Below are positions 1 through 10,864 of a stretch of 64,000 bases of DNA, one piece after another (the first letter of the stretch is position 1; every line of letters begins with the position of its first letter). Source of the stretch: Bidens hawaiensis. Lineage: Eukaryota > Streptophyta > Magnoliopsida > Asterales > Asteraceae. The notes under the pieces were generated by a model. That model ran no database searches and was not told where the DNA came from. It saw nothing but the letters and a program-made list of their open reading frames with translations. Made by a program: the position numbers and the translations under genes. Location of the stretch: the NCBI GenBank assembly GCA_021521415.1, contig JAIQDT010003577.1, positions 1-64,000 of the forward strand, read 5' to 3'.

Positions 1-1964
1 GTTCGGAAGGAGACACCAACTGATCAGGTTCAGGATCCGGGAATGTATGGTGCGAAAGTCACTCCAAGTTCAAGTTCAAAAGCAGAATCGTCTGCCTACT
101 ACTCAAAGGGAGAATCAAACTCAAACTCAACTCGAGATGGTCATGTAACTCTCAATATGTATGGCGACATATGTTTCGTAGCTGGAGGTAGTAATTCTTC
201 AAAATCTCAAGCCACAACAGGAAATTTCTCGTCAAATGTTCCGAGCTACAACTACTCACAGATGCCCAAGAGTGTTAAATCAGCTGAACAACAGTTTGCT
301 CTTTATGCATCCTTCATTGCATCTTATGAGAACTACATCAAAGGTAAAATAGTCGACCCTGCAACTTTGGATGAAGACTATGATCAGATCGATGCTGATG
401 ATTTGGAGGAGATGGATCTGCAGTGGCAGATGGCTATGATAGTAAGAAGGGTAAAGAGATTCATGAAGAAAACGGGTAGAAAGTTCGTTGGAAAAAGACC
501 AGGGTTTGATAAATCAAAGGTTTGATGTTACAACTGTCAACAGAACGGTCACTTTGCTAAGAATGTACAAATAAGAGAGTCGAACGAAGTCAGAACAGGC
601 CTGCACAACAGAATGGGGGAGGTAGTGAGAATAGGGCTATGGTATCTAGACAGAATGGTGGATACAACTGGAATATACAAGTTGAGGAAGTGTTCGAACA
701 GGCTAACTTGGTAAACATCGAAACGGGAGGAAGTGAGAGGGAGACGGGAGAAAATCAAGCATATATGGCAGAAGTGAACGATCAGCTCTCTGAGGTAAGT
801 TCTGAACCTCATTGTATACAATGTGAAAATCTGTCTGAACAATTGAAAACAGTAACTGATCAGTTTATTAGTTTGGATGCACAATTTAAAACGTTAAAAG
901 AAGATCATCACTACATTAAAACTAGAGAAAACAGTTATTCGGTAAAAATAAAAGCTAGTGAAAAGGATATCAGAAGTCTTAAAGCAAGTCTAGCTGATAA
1001 AATACAAGTAATTGATCTTAGTTATGAAGTGTTAGAAGAAAAAACCAAACTAATTGCTGAAAGAGATAAACAGATAGCTGATTACCAGGTAAAAGTGGTG
1101 GAACTAAACAGAAAAATTGAACAATTTAGAAATTCCTCAGCAATGCTTGATCACATCATAAGTGTTCAACGTTCCCCAGTTAACAAAGGGGGAATTGGAT
1201 TTTCTGAAGTTCCACCACCGTATAACAATAACTATACCTATAATCCTAGTAATCAGAAATCTGCCGATGTTGAGATTAGTCAGACAGTTCCAGTCAAAAC
1301 TTCGACTAAAGAACCTGAAGTTAGAAAGAGCGAAACGAGTAAGCCAATTTCAAATGTTGAGATTTCTGTTCCTAGCTCTGTCTCATCAAATTCGGACAAG
1401 ACATCCGAATCGGGTGAGATAAAAAAAGAGGTAGTGTTACTGAAACGAGGGGAGGAATATAAGCCAAATGAAAAGAATTCTTCCCTAAATCCGTTTGTCC
1501 CACCATATGTTAGACAAACGGGTAGTAATGCAACCTCAACATCTGCAACAACTGTTGAGACAAAAGTTGAACACAGAAGTTGTTTCAGATGCAATCAAGT
1601 AGGACACCTTATTGCTGATTGTCCTTTAAACCAGAGAAAATTTAGAGGTATGAGGCCTCCGAGAACTGAGAATAAAATGAATAGTAATTATTATACTGGT
1701 AAGAATGCTAACTCACCAAATTTCAGACAATGGACTAATCCAAGATTTCAAAGAAATCGGTCTCATTTTTCCCCGGTTCACAAAAATTATAATTCAGTCA
1801 ATTCACTAAGGTTTGGAAAGCCTCATAGTCAATCCTCGAGAAGGTTTCCTTTCAGAACTTACAGAAATCATCCTCAAACTGACTTTGGGCAACCAAAGTA
1901 CTGGATGCCGTTCAACAGATTTAATCGACCCAAGACCAGTAGGTCTTGGGTCCCCAGATTTTAA
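1..1964 (+). pseudogene. gag: copia gag (C-terminal part), frameshifted
   Basis: Capsid/nucleocapsid region of element A. The frame is open from base 1 and runs to an in-frame TGA at 523-525. Directly after it lie the first three ligands of a CCHC zinc knuckle (CYNC...H, 526-558). The last Cys is lost because one base is missing near 561, which moves translation into the frame of the next open stretch (from about 600 to 1964). That second part has a Lys/Glu-rich segment likely to form a coiled coil (about 800-1130), a Ser/Pro/Thr-rich linker, and a second complete knuckle, CFRCNQVGHLIADC, near 1581-1622. The tail is Arg/Asn/Phe-rich, as expected for RNA binding. Two knuckles plus a long coiled coil fit Sirevirus-type gag. 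The end is TAA 1962-1964. Confidence 0.85.
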
Positions 1965-2012
1965 TCTTTTTCTTTAATTGTGTAGAAACAGTCGAACCGA
2001 GCTGTAAACAAT

Positions 2013-5000
2013 CTGTGGGTTTTTGACAGTGGCTGTTCCCGGCACATGACTGGTAACAAGAATTTGTTACGTGACTGGAAATCTGTTCAAGGGGGAAGAG
2101 TTAGTTTTGCTGGAGAGAGTGGAGGTAGAATTAGTGGAATAGGAACGGTAACAAATGGAAAAATGAAGTTAGAGAAGGTAAATTTTGTAGAAGAGTTGAA
2201 ACATAACCTGTTGAGTGTGTCTCAGATATGTGACAAAGAGTACACGGTACATTTTACTAAGAACGAGGCAATCGTCCTTTATTCTGGTTTCAAGATACCA
2301 GAGGCATGGGTGGTGATGAGAGCTCCAAGAGAAAAGAACACGTATGTAATGGATATGAGGTCAACTGAGATGACAAACGAAGAATCATGTCTTCTATCAA
2401 AAGCAACTGAGTCTGAGTCTGAATTATGGCATCGAACAATGGGATATATACATCTTCGCAAAATGAACTACATTGTCAAGAATGGGCTGGTGCTTGGTGT
2501 TCCCTTGAAGAATTTTAACTTTGAAGATCAATGCTTGTCGTGCAAGAAGGGAAAGCAACACAAGAAACCTCATCACTCCAAGAGGTTAACTCAATCGTCA
2601 GTACACTAGACCTACTTCACATGGATCTCTTTGGTCCAGTAAATGTAAAGAGTCTAGGTGGAACGTCATACTGCTTGGTAGTAACCGATGATTACTCTCG
2701 ATACTCTTGGGTATACTTTCTGAAGGCAAAGGATGAGACGGTTCAGTTGGTAATTAACTTGATTACCAAGGTTGAAAATATTGTTCGGAGAAAGGTTAAG
2801 TACATCAGCAGTGATAACGGTACAGAGTTCAAGAACTACCAGATGGAGATGTTCTGCTTACAGAAAGGGATAGATCATCAATACAGCGCCCCGTATACTC
2901 CGCAACAAAATGGGGTAGCTGAGAGGAAGAATAGAACGCTAATTGAAGGAGCCAGAACCATGCTGGCAGATGCTAAACTTCCCGTGATGTTCTGGGCTGA
3001 AGCTGTTGCCACTGCCTGTTATATCCTTAATCGTGTTTTAACTGTTAAAAGATTAAGTAAAACTTGTTATGAACTCATGCATGGTAGAAAGCCAAACCTG
3101 AATGGTCTTGAACCTTTCGGGTCCCCATGTACGATATTAAAGACAAATTCAAAATTTGGTGAAAAAGCCGACGAAGGTATTTTAGTCGGATATGTTGTTG
3201 GGACACCCAACAGAAGAGTCTTTAATTTATCGAACAACAAGGTTGAGGTGATATGTAACACTGACATTACGAGTTACAAGTCACCAAAGCCTAGCACGGG
3301 ACCGGATGAAGCTTTCGACTATGATAAACTTTTCAAATCTTTTAATATGCCTTACTTGGATTTTGCAGAAGTTGATGAGAAAATTGCTTCACAGATTCTG
3401 TATGACGAGGAGGAAAATGTTGTGTAACGTCCGCGATACGATGGAAGTCAATCTTCTTCGTCAAGTGCCGTTGATACTTCTGTTGCCCCTACTGAAGAAG
3501 AATTCTACAATCCATTTCACTCTCAACAACAATCACCCATTTATGAACTCTCTTCGAATTTAGAAAACAATCTGGAAGTCGGTCCGGTTCAGACTACTGC
3601 AATTCACAAAAATCACCCTTTGGAGAATGTGCTGGGTAATCTGTCTGATGGTGTTCAAACAAGAAGAAGTTTGGATGAACACACATGTGTTTACGCAAGC
3701 ATTAAAAACACGGGTATCCTAAATGAATGCTTGTACACCTGCTTCATCAGCCAGATTGAACCAAAGAATTATCAAATGGCCTTAAGGATAGCTCGTGGGT
3801 CGAAGCCATGCAAGAAGAGTTAGCACAGTTCGAGAAGATGGAGGTGTGGAAATTAGTTGAAAAACCAAAGAATGTACATGCTATTGGTACAAAGTGGTTT
3901 TTTAAATGTAAGAGAGATGAGAAAGGGATAATCATACGGAACAAGGCAAGGTTAGTAGTAAAAGGGTATAATCAGCAAGAAGGAATCGACTACAACGAAG
4001 TGTTTGCTCCTGTGGCAAGATTGGAGGCAATTCGTCTATTTTTGGCATTTGTTACACACAAAGAGATGAAAGTATTCCAGTTAGATGTGAAGAGTGCCTT
4101 CCTTAATGGAAAAGTCGATGAGGTGGTGTACGTTGAACAACCTCCAGGTTTCCCTGACACAGATTTTCCTGATCATGTGTACAAACTGAGTAAAGCCTTA
4201 TATGGGCTACATTAGGCACCTCGTGCCTGGTATGTAACTCTGTTCGATTATTTGCTTGAGAATGGGTTCGAAAGAGGAAAGATCGATAGCACACTGTTTG
4301 TCAAGAGAAAAGGGGGAGATCTTCTACTCGTTCAAGTATATGTGGATGACATCATTTTTGCTGCATCAAGAGTCGCCATGTGTCAGGAATTTGAAGCCGT
4401 CATGAAAAAGAGGTTTGAAATGAGCGCCATGGGCGAATTAACTTTCTTTTAGGGATTGCAGGTTGATCAGAAGAAAGATGGGATGTTCATTCATTAAACA
4501 AAATATGTCCATGACGTACTCAAACGCTTCAAGATGGAGGACAACACTTCATTTGATACTCCAGTTTGCGTCAATCACAAACTGGGTGCAGATTCTGACA
4601 GTGATGAAGACGTGGATCCCACCCAATATCGGGCAATCATAGGTTTCTTAATGTATTTAACTGCATCTAGGCCTGATATTATGTTTGCAGTTTGTCTTTG
4701 TGCTCGTTTTCAGGCAAGCCTGAAGGAATCTCACATGAAGGGAGTGAAGAGGATCTTGTGTTATCTCAAATGCAAGCCTAAGTTGGGATTGTGGTACACG
4801 AAAGGGGGAGAAATGGATTTGGTCGCTTACACAGATTCTGACTATGGAGGTTGCAATCAGAACAGGAAGTCAACAACCGGTGGATGTCAGTTTCTGGGAG
4901 GAAGATTGGTGTCGTGGCAGTGCAAGAAGCAGACCTCTGTAGCCATTTCCACCTACGAAGCAGAGTACATGGTAGCATCGAACTGCTGCTCCCAGGTTCT

Positions 5001-5275
5001 TTGGATTCAACAGCAATTGCGTGATTACGATCTGAATTTCACTCAAACTCCTATTTGCATTGATAACACTGCTGCAATCTCAGTAACTAACAATCCCGTC
5101 AAACACATCAAAATGAAACATATTGACATTCGTCACCATTTTATACGGGATTGTGTCGAGAAGAAATTAATAGTGCTAGAAAAGGTTGATTAATTGGATA
5201 ATTTCGCCGATCTTTTTACTAAAGAACACGTTTTCAAAATCTTGTTGAGCTTAATGGGATGATCAATCCCGAGTA
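2013..5275 (+). pseudogene. pol: copia pol (protease-integrase-RT-RNase H), multiple stops
   Basis: Protease has the DSG catalytic motif at 2025-2033 in the context WVFDSGCSRHMTG. The GAG-pre-integrase zinc region (WHR...CLSCKKGKQHK) follows at 2427-2565. A lost base near 2583 shifts frame into integrase (2600-3427), with MDLFGP, SDNGTEF and NGVAERKNR giving the D,D,E triad. Another frameshift is near 3420-3800. Reverse transcriptase shows [11 protein letters not shown] (from 4079) and YVDD (4338-4349). RNase H has YTDSDYGG, STYEAEY and IDNTAAI. Stops interrupt it at 4213-4215, 4450-4452, 4495-4497 and 5191-5193, and the extreme C-terminus is eroded. The pol frame is the same as that of the second gag segment. 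Element C (60812-64000) is the better-preserved relative. Confidence 0.93.
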
Positions 5276-6598
5276 ACCTAGTTCTTCGCGTTTAAAAAAA
5301 ACGTCACTATCGCTTAAAAATAGTCGTTTATACTTAGTTTGAAGGACACATCTTCGGATATGCTTGGTCCTTACTTCTATTAGTAGACTGTGAGGTTAGC
5401 CATTAACCAGATGACTGAAAGTGACCGGGGCAGTTTATGATGGATTTTTATTCTTTCGCTGAAAAATAGTCATTCATACTTAGTTAGAAGGACACATACT
5501 CGTATGTGGTCGGTCCAGCTGATCCATTGGATCTTCAGGATAGCCGTTTACCTGAAGACTTTGACTTGATCGGGGCGATAGAATTTTAAATTTTTTTTTA
5601 AGGGAGATGATATAATTTTTCAAGTCTATAACTTCGTAAGAAGTTTCAATAAAATGTTTAAAAGAAAATTGATCCAACCTTGGAAAGTGATAAAAATACT
5701 ATTTCTGTGTGCTTAACTGGTGAAGTTATTAGGCCTAAAAGACTCTAGAGCAGCCATTGTAAGTTATGGTAGCTTTATATGGTGCGTAAAAGTAGAAGTG
5801 ATACAAACTAAATCTCCTCGATTTAATGTGGAGAATCATTCTGAGTTGTGCATGTCTCCATATACATCTTTCCGAATGATAGGCAGAAAAGTGATTACCC
5901 AGTCATACACGAGCCTGTGGGTGTTCTGATTCTCGAGAAGATGGTGTGTCAAGTACCTGCAGTGATCCAGATTCGGGACTTGCAGTAGTCTACTATTTGA
6001 GGTTGTATTGATATCTTTATTTAAAAAAAAAAACGTTGTTGAGCCTTCTGGAGCTTATGTTATTTCAAACATCTATCAAGAGGCAAGAAAGAGAACGGGA
6101 AGAAGACTCTAAAGATCGATATGTACTTACTGTTTAATCAGACACTACGCGTCGAGGTCAACTCGGGGTGACTTGGGGAAAACCAAATACGCTTTGAGAA
6201 TAGATAGGAGGCATCACAATCTCTCATGTGATGTCCATCTAAATTTTGAGCTTAATTGAACCTAAATCGTATCACAGAAGCGATGAAAACCATACTAAGT
6301 TGTATACCTGCTTACAACCTGTTTCTTTATGTCATAATACCGCTGAACATGGATCTATGTGACAGCCATTTAATTAGTATGATTCCTGTTCGGATCTTTT
6401 CTAAAACATGCTGGTCCCCGTCAAGACTGAAATTTGATCCCGTTTATTTATTTACTAAAATTTACATTGCATATTTTGTTTTGTGGTTTAAAACCTGGTT
6501 ACTTGTTTCTTTGATCATAAAGTTTAAATCTTTAACGGAGAAATTTAAAAGACAGTTGCATTTTGATCAAGTTTATAAGGGCCTGTTTAGTAAATAAA
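5276..6598 (+). other. pol to extra-ORF spacer of element A
   Basis: No convincing gene. The spacer holds imperfect direct repeats: two related blocks at about 5308-5365 and 5457-5515 share a core resembling CTTAGTT.GAAGGACACAT. G-rich purine runs (GACCGGGGC, GATCGGGGC) sit between them. The same arrangement recurs in B (about 53990-54260) and C (about 60480-60760), so it is an inherited part of the family. Short open frames at 5720-5929 and 6256-6597 show no recognisable domain and are probably chance. Confidence 0.6.
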
Positions 6599-6702
6599 AT
6601 AGGCGAACTTATTCGTAAGCGAAGTTGTTCAGGGGAGAAGTTAAGGGTAAAGCGAAGTTAACCTTAACTTCGCCTGAGTATTTTTAAACCTATATATAAG
6701 GG
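6599..6702 (+). promoter_or_regulatory. putative internal promoter of element A (motif cluster plus TATA box)
   Basis: Several copies and variants of GGCGAAGTT and its inverse AACTTCGCC lie at 6600-6684, followed by TATATATAAG at 6691-6700. B (52941-53020) and C (59376-59450) have the same order in the same place, and the LTR of A has a matching cluster with TATATAA at 10632-10638. I infer a promoter for the downstream extra ORF, about 730 bases before its ATG. No transcript data were available. Confidence 0.5.
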
Positions 6703-6824
6703 TCATCCTGGTCAAATCCTTTACACTTTATCAGAAACCCAGCGAACTTATAACTCTCCTACCCTCGGCGAACTCAACCCTCGAATCGATCCTTGTTATT
6801 ATTTGTTTTCAATCCGTGTTAAAG

Positions 6825-7427
6825 GTGTGTAGGCTCGGTATGACATGTAATTCTTATCAATGGTGTTAATCAGATGTCGTTTTGGTCCGATTTGTGACTA
6901 CGTTCATGCAACCCTTTAAACACCCGTTAACCAATCTGTTTCTAATGTGTTAGTAACTCATTTGATCGTCTAGATCTCCATAGTAACATCTTTTCATGTT
7001 TTCAATCACAAATACATCAAATAAACCTTGATCGGATAAATATCTCATGCCGTTTCAGATTCAGGCGAAGTTAGCTTTAGGCGAAGTTGTTCTCAACTTC
7101 GCCCTAGGCATAACTTCGCCTGCTCTTTTTAATTAATTAATTATTCTGAGTTGTTAAGGGGCGAAGTTAGGGTTAGGCGAACTTCGCCTTATATTTAACT
7201 TCGCCTCAACTTCGCCTTATATTTAACTTCGCCCGCTGCTTATCTTGTTAATTTAAAGGTTTTAATTCGTTATCAGGCGAAGTTAGGGATAAGGCGAAGT
7301 TGTAATCAACTTCGCCATATGTTTAACTTCGCCAGCACATTAGAAGTTATCATAACTTCGCTCATGGTAACAGGCGAAGTTATGATCTGCGTTGTCGATG
7401 TTCTAACTTAGACCGTTTGTTGTGCAG
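6825..7427 (+). other. putative leader intron before the extra ORF of element A
   Basis: The 3' end reads TTTGTTGTGCAG and is followed two bases later by the ATG at 7430. A branch-point-like CTAAC (in TTCTAACTTAG) lies about 20 bases before the acceptor. B and C keep both the CTAAC and the acceptor at the same distance from ATG. The donor is less certain: AAAG/GTGTGT at 6825 is the best candidate, about 130 bases after the TATA box. Splicing from a donor farther upstream, as for retroviral env, is also possible. Confidence 0.45.
7070..7387 (+). repeat. dense array of inverted GGCGAAGTT motifs, element A
   Basis: At least 13 exact copies of GGCGAAGTT or its inverse occur in about 310 bases, plus near matches. 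Some pair into perfect hairpins: arms at 7080-7089 and 7094-7103 are 10-bp exact inverse repeats around a 4-base loop. The array lies inside the putative leader intron. Confidence 0.85.
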
Positions 7428-7429
7428 AT

Positions 7430-10371
7430 ATGGCTGCTGTGGCAGGCGCTGGTGGTGCTAGTGGTGACGAAGGTGATAACAACCGACAATTCTTTCCGGG
7501 TCACAACATGTACATCACGTTGGATCCGGATGCCAGTGGTATCGATGATTTTCGTGAGATTATCTCCTTCCTGGTTCGCTCACGTATTTTTCACGATGTT
7601 ACCACAACTCTCCCCATTTCTCTACCGAATATTGAAGATTTCTGGCGTACGGTAGAATATGATTGTAGAGTTGAGCCTCCGGTTATGCGCGCCACAGTGA
7701 ACAATCAGGAGGTGCAGTTCTCAGCAGATCAGATAAGGGTTGCCTTGCAGTTCGGGACTGAAACTAGAGATGATCCTACAGATTTTTCAGCTCCATTCAG
7801 AGATGGTGCATTTTTACGTATGGGCTATTCGGGTCCATTGGGTGACACTCAGAGTCGAAAAGGATTTTTATTGGATCAGTGGCGCTTTCTGATGCACGTG
7901 ATGATTGTGTGCATGTCGGGTCGTAAAGCTGGGACTGACGGTATGGTGCAACGATGCAATCAGCAATGACAGCACTAACTTACAACAAGCCCTGCAGCTT
8001 CAGTCAGATGGTGTTTTATGAAATCGATCGTCAGAGACGCGCGGTCGCTCGTGAAAGATTTTTAATGTACCCAAGATTCTTACAGATGATCTTGAATCAT
8101 GTAGCTCCTACGCTACCTCAACGACGTCCCATTCGTTATGTTGAGAGTGTAAGCAAGAGGATCTTTGCGCAATGCAGGTCGTCGAGTGCTCACAGTAAAC
8201 AAGAGCTTCGTCCGCGGCATACTCCATTATTTGGTTATTTGGTGAACCCTGCCTATATTGCTCCTCGTGGAGGTGAATTTCGGGACCCTGCACCGCAACA
8301 GGCTGATGTTCCTCAACCACCACCTGTGGTACAGCAAGCTTTACCTGCTGATCCTATTGCAGCTCTAGAGGAACAGGTAGATCTTGAAGCTGCTTTTGGT
8401 GGCCAAGGGTTCTTCGATATGGAGCAGATTGATCCAACTGCAGAGGTTCAAGCACCAGAAGCTGAGGCATCTGGTGTGAATGTTTCGATGGTAGCTACGT
8501 CAGTAGCAGATACTGAGAGAACCGATTCTGACTCCTCCACGGATGATATGGCTGAAGCACAACAGATTCTGATCAGACAAGAAAGAATACATAGCAAGAG
8601 AAAGAGAGACTCGGATGACAGTGAATCTGACTATGAGGAGGAGTTAGACAAATTGATACGAAGATCGAGGAAAGTCAGAGCTGGTGAGAGGTCAGGAGTT
8701 GGCGAAAGCTCAAGGGAGGTTCGTTTCTCTCCACCCTCGTTATCTGGTATGACTATGGTTCCTGCTTCGATGATAGTGACAGGACCGATCACCACAAGTG
8801 TTCCCGTGGTAACTACATCATCATCATTTGGCATTCCACCAACCACATTTCAGTTTTCGGCTCCAGAGATAGTTTCCTTGCCACCTCCTACTCTTACTCC
8901 ATCGGAGGTTGTTGCAAGATTTGTTGAGTCAACATTGGTTGCTACTGCGGGGCTATCTGTCACAATACCACCCGCGGTTACTTTTCAGTCTGTTTCTGAC
9001 ACTTCTGCTAGTTTGGGAATACCTCCACCGTATGCTCAAGACGTTTCCCACATGCGTTTCGATTTTGATGCTACCTTGTCTGACTCTGAAAGGATAGCTG
9101 CACTTGAACGGGTAGTGGCTGAACAGTCTAGAATCAATCTGATCCAGACTCAGGCTATCCAGCGCCTTGTAGCAGAAAATCAGATCCAATCGTCCCTCCT
9201 GGTTGAGCACGGTAAACTTTTTGATGCTTTAAAGCAGTTCTTAGCATCTCAGGGGGAGACGAGCTGCAAGGGCGATGAGTTGAGAACAAAGAAGAGACAT
9301 GATAGAGACGATGATCCCAATGCATCGGAAGGTGCAGGTGGTGAGTTGCCAAGAACTGAACAAACTCTTGGGACTTCCACATCTCAGGGGGAGTCAACTG
9401 GTATGGCAGGAGGATCAGGTAGTGAAGATGTCGTGGTTGTGGATGATGAGGAGATTTTGGATGATGATGTTGTGGGTGTTGATGATGTGTTACCTGTTGA
9501 GGAAATTGAGAAGATAGGAGAACAAATTGTGATTGATAGTGAAATTGAAGAGGAAGAGATTGTGGATGACAGTGTAGAACATGACATTCCAGACGTTGAT
9601 AAGGCAAATGTGAGTCAAGATATGGATGTGTTAGATGAGTCTGAGTGGGAAGAGCAGCCGAGATGGAAAGAAGGCTACGCTCAGTGGTTTGTAAAAACAA
9701 AAAAGCCAGTGGTTCCAACCATGTTCAAGAAGAGTTACAATATCAAAGGGTATGTTGAGTCGAAGAAGGGTATTATATGCTGGTTGTATGATGAGCAGTT
9801 GAGGTTATTTGTGATTAAACGCTTTGATGGGATTCAGTACTTTAAGAGGTTGTTGAGATCTCTCAATACCTTGCCTGAGTGTGAGGTGAAGGATTTGGCT
9901 AAATTAGGGTTGATTAATAGAAGTGATGATAATATGGCCAGAATTATTGGGAAGATTGTGTGGAAAGAAAGTGTGAAAGAGAAAAAGTTTGAGCTATTAA
10001 AGCTGCAGAAAGGGAAGCTGGTTGAAGATAAGGAAAGAGGAATGCGAGCCGATGGAAAACCTTGGATGGTAATGAAATATAAACCGGTTCGGTATTTAAA
10101 AGAAGTGCCGATGAAGACAATGCCCAAGGATGTTTTAAAGAATCTAAAGTGGTGGTATGTTGATAGTCAAACGGCTAAAGCGGTTATGGAAGATGAAGAT
10201 GAACAAGAAATTCTGAGAGTGTATGATCCCATGCACTTGGTAAATTTGTCTCAAGCTGACTTGCAGGTACTAAACGATAAGAAGATATTTTATATTCCTG
10301 CATGGAAAGATGAAGCCAAGAAGTACCAGAGGGTGGTCTCTGTTTGTGTAAGAGAGGGTGTTCATGCTTGA
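7430..10371 (+). pseudogene. extra 3' ORF protein of copia element A (one frameshift)
   Basis: About 980 codons, open except for one base missing from a G run near 7942, where the frame passes from 7430-7969 to 7954-10371. The start ATG gives MAAVAGAGGA and is shared by B and C. Visible parts in order: an N-terminal domain of about 250 residues (SLPNIEDFW, ending near YPRFLQMILNHVAP); a low-complexity Pro/Ser/Thr and acidic region with a basic patch (KRKRDSDDSESDYEEE); a leucine-heptad coiled coil (about 9080-9255); an acidic stretch; and a C-terminal domain of about 240 residues from EWEEQPRWKEG (9644). No signal peptide or membrane segment is seen, so it does not look like an envelope. The N-domain resembles, from memory, proteins called putative plant transposon protein in Asteraceae elements. 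Function unknown. Confidence 0.8.
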
Positions 10372-10438
10372 AGACGGGTGGCACGAGTTTTAAGATTACG
10401 AGACACGAGAATGAAGATAGAGATATGAAGCTACTGCC

Positions 10439-10449
10439 AAGGGGGAGTC
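10439..10449 (+). other. polypurine tract of element A
   Basis: AAGGGGGAG lies directly before the LTR start TGTTG. The same tract on the minus strand abuts the LTRs of B (about 49393-49402) and C (about 55745-55754). It is the expected primer site for plus-strand DNA synthesis. Confidence 0.8.
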
Positions 10450-10864
10450 TGTTGATGCATAATGTCAGTAGTTCAGTATCTAGTGTATTGTATGTGTCTG
10501 TAATCGTGTTAGATTGTTTGTTTGGGTTTTGGATATTGTGTCACACAAGTTCGCCTGGGATGTAGGCGAACTTGTGGACAAGCGAAGTTGTGACAACTTC
10601 GCCTAACATGATAGGCGAAGTTGTCGAGGATTATATAACCTCAGCTTCGGCTTGTTTTGTTTAAGTTTTTTCCAGAACGTGCTTTTGTGATTCGTGATAT
10701 CACGTGTTGAATTGTTGCTATACAAAAGTGCTTGTTAGTATTGTAACGTGTGTTTGCTTATCGTCTCAACGTTTAATATATCTTACGCTCGTATCGTATT
10801 ACGTGGGGATTCCGCACCCTTGTGTTACGAGATACTCCTGTGTAGATCCGGCTGGGAACCTACA
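10450..10864 (+). repeat. 3' LTR of copia element A (415 bp)
   Basis: Starts TGTTGATGCA after the polypurine tract and ends GGGAACCTACA. The ends match the B LTR (48983-49392) and C LTR (55284-55744), both read on the minus strand. It holds the GGCGAAGTT cluster at about 10548-10627, including a 10-bp inverse repeat with one central base (10582-10602), followed by TATATAA at 10632-10638. This suggests a U3 enhancer plus core promoter. Confidence 0.9.

Larger units (their letters stand above)
1..10864 (+). mobile_element. Ty1/copia LTR retrotransposon A, 5'-truncated by window, with extra 3' ORF
   Basis: The order gag, protease, integrase, reverse transcriptase, RNase H is that of Ty1/copia. 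The 5' LTR and the start of gag lie left of the window. After pol comes a spacer of about 2.1 kb, an extra reading frame (7430-10371), a polypurine tract and a 3' LTR (10450-10864). An extra frame between pol and the 3' LTR is typical of the Sirevirus (SIRE1) lineage, which I infer as its clade. Two more copies of the family are at 48983-55283 and 55284-64000. This copy has several stops and frameshifts and is not expected to be autonomous. Confidence 0.9.

Noticed and set aside
9155..9718. A 187-residue minus-strand protein
   Set aside because: It is a shadow of the extra ORF on the opposite strand; low-complexity His/Leu/Ser composition mirrors the plus-strand coding text.
7430..10371. Envelope glycoprotein gene
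   Set aside because: Its position fits, but no signal peptide, transmembrane helix or Cys-rich ectodomain is visible in any of the three copies.
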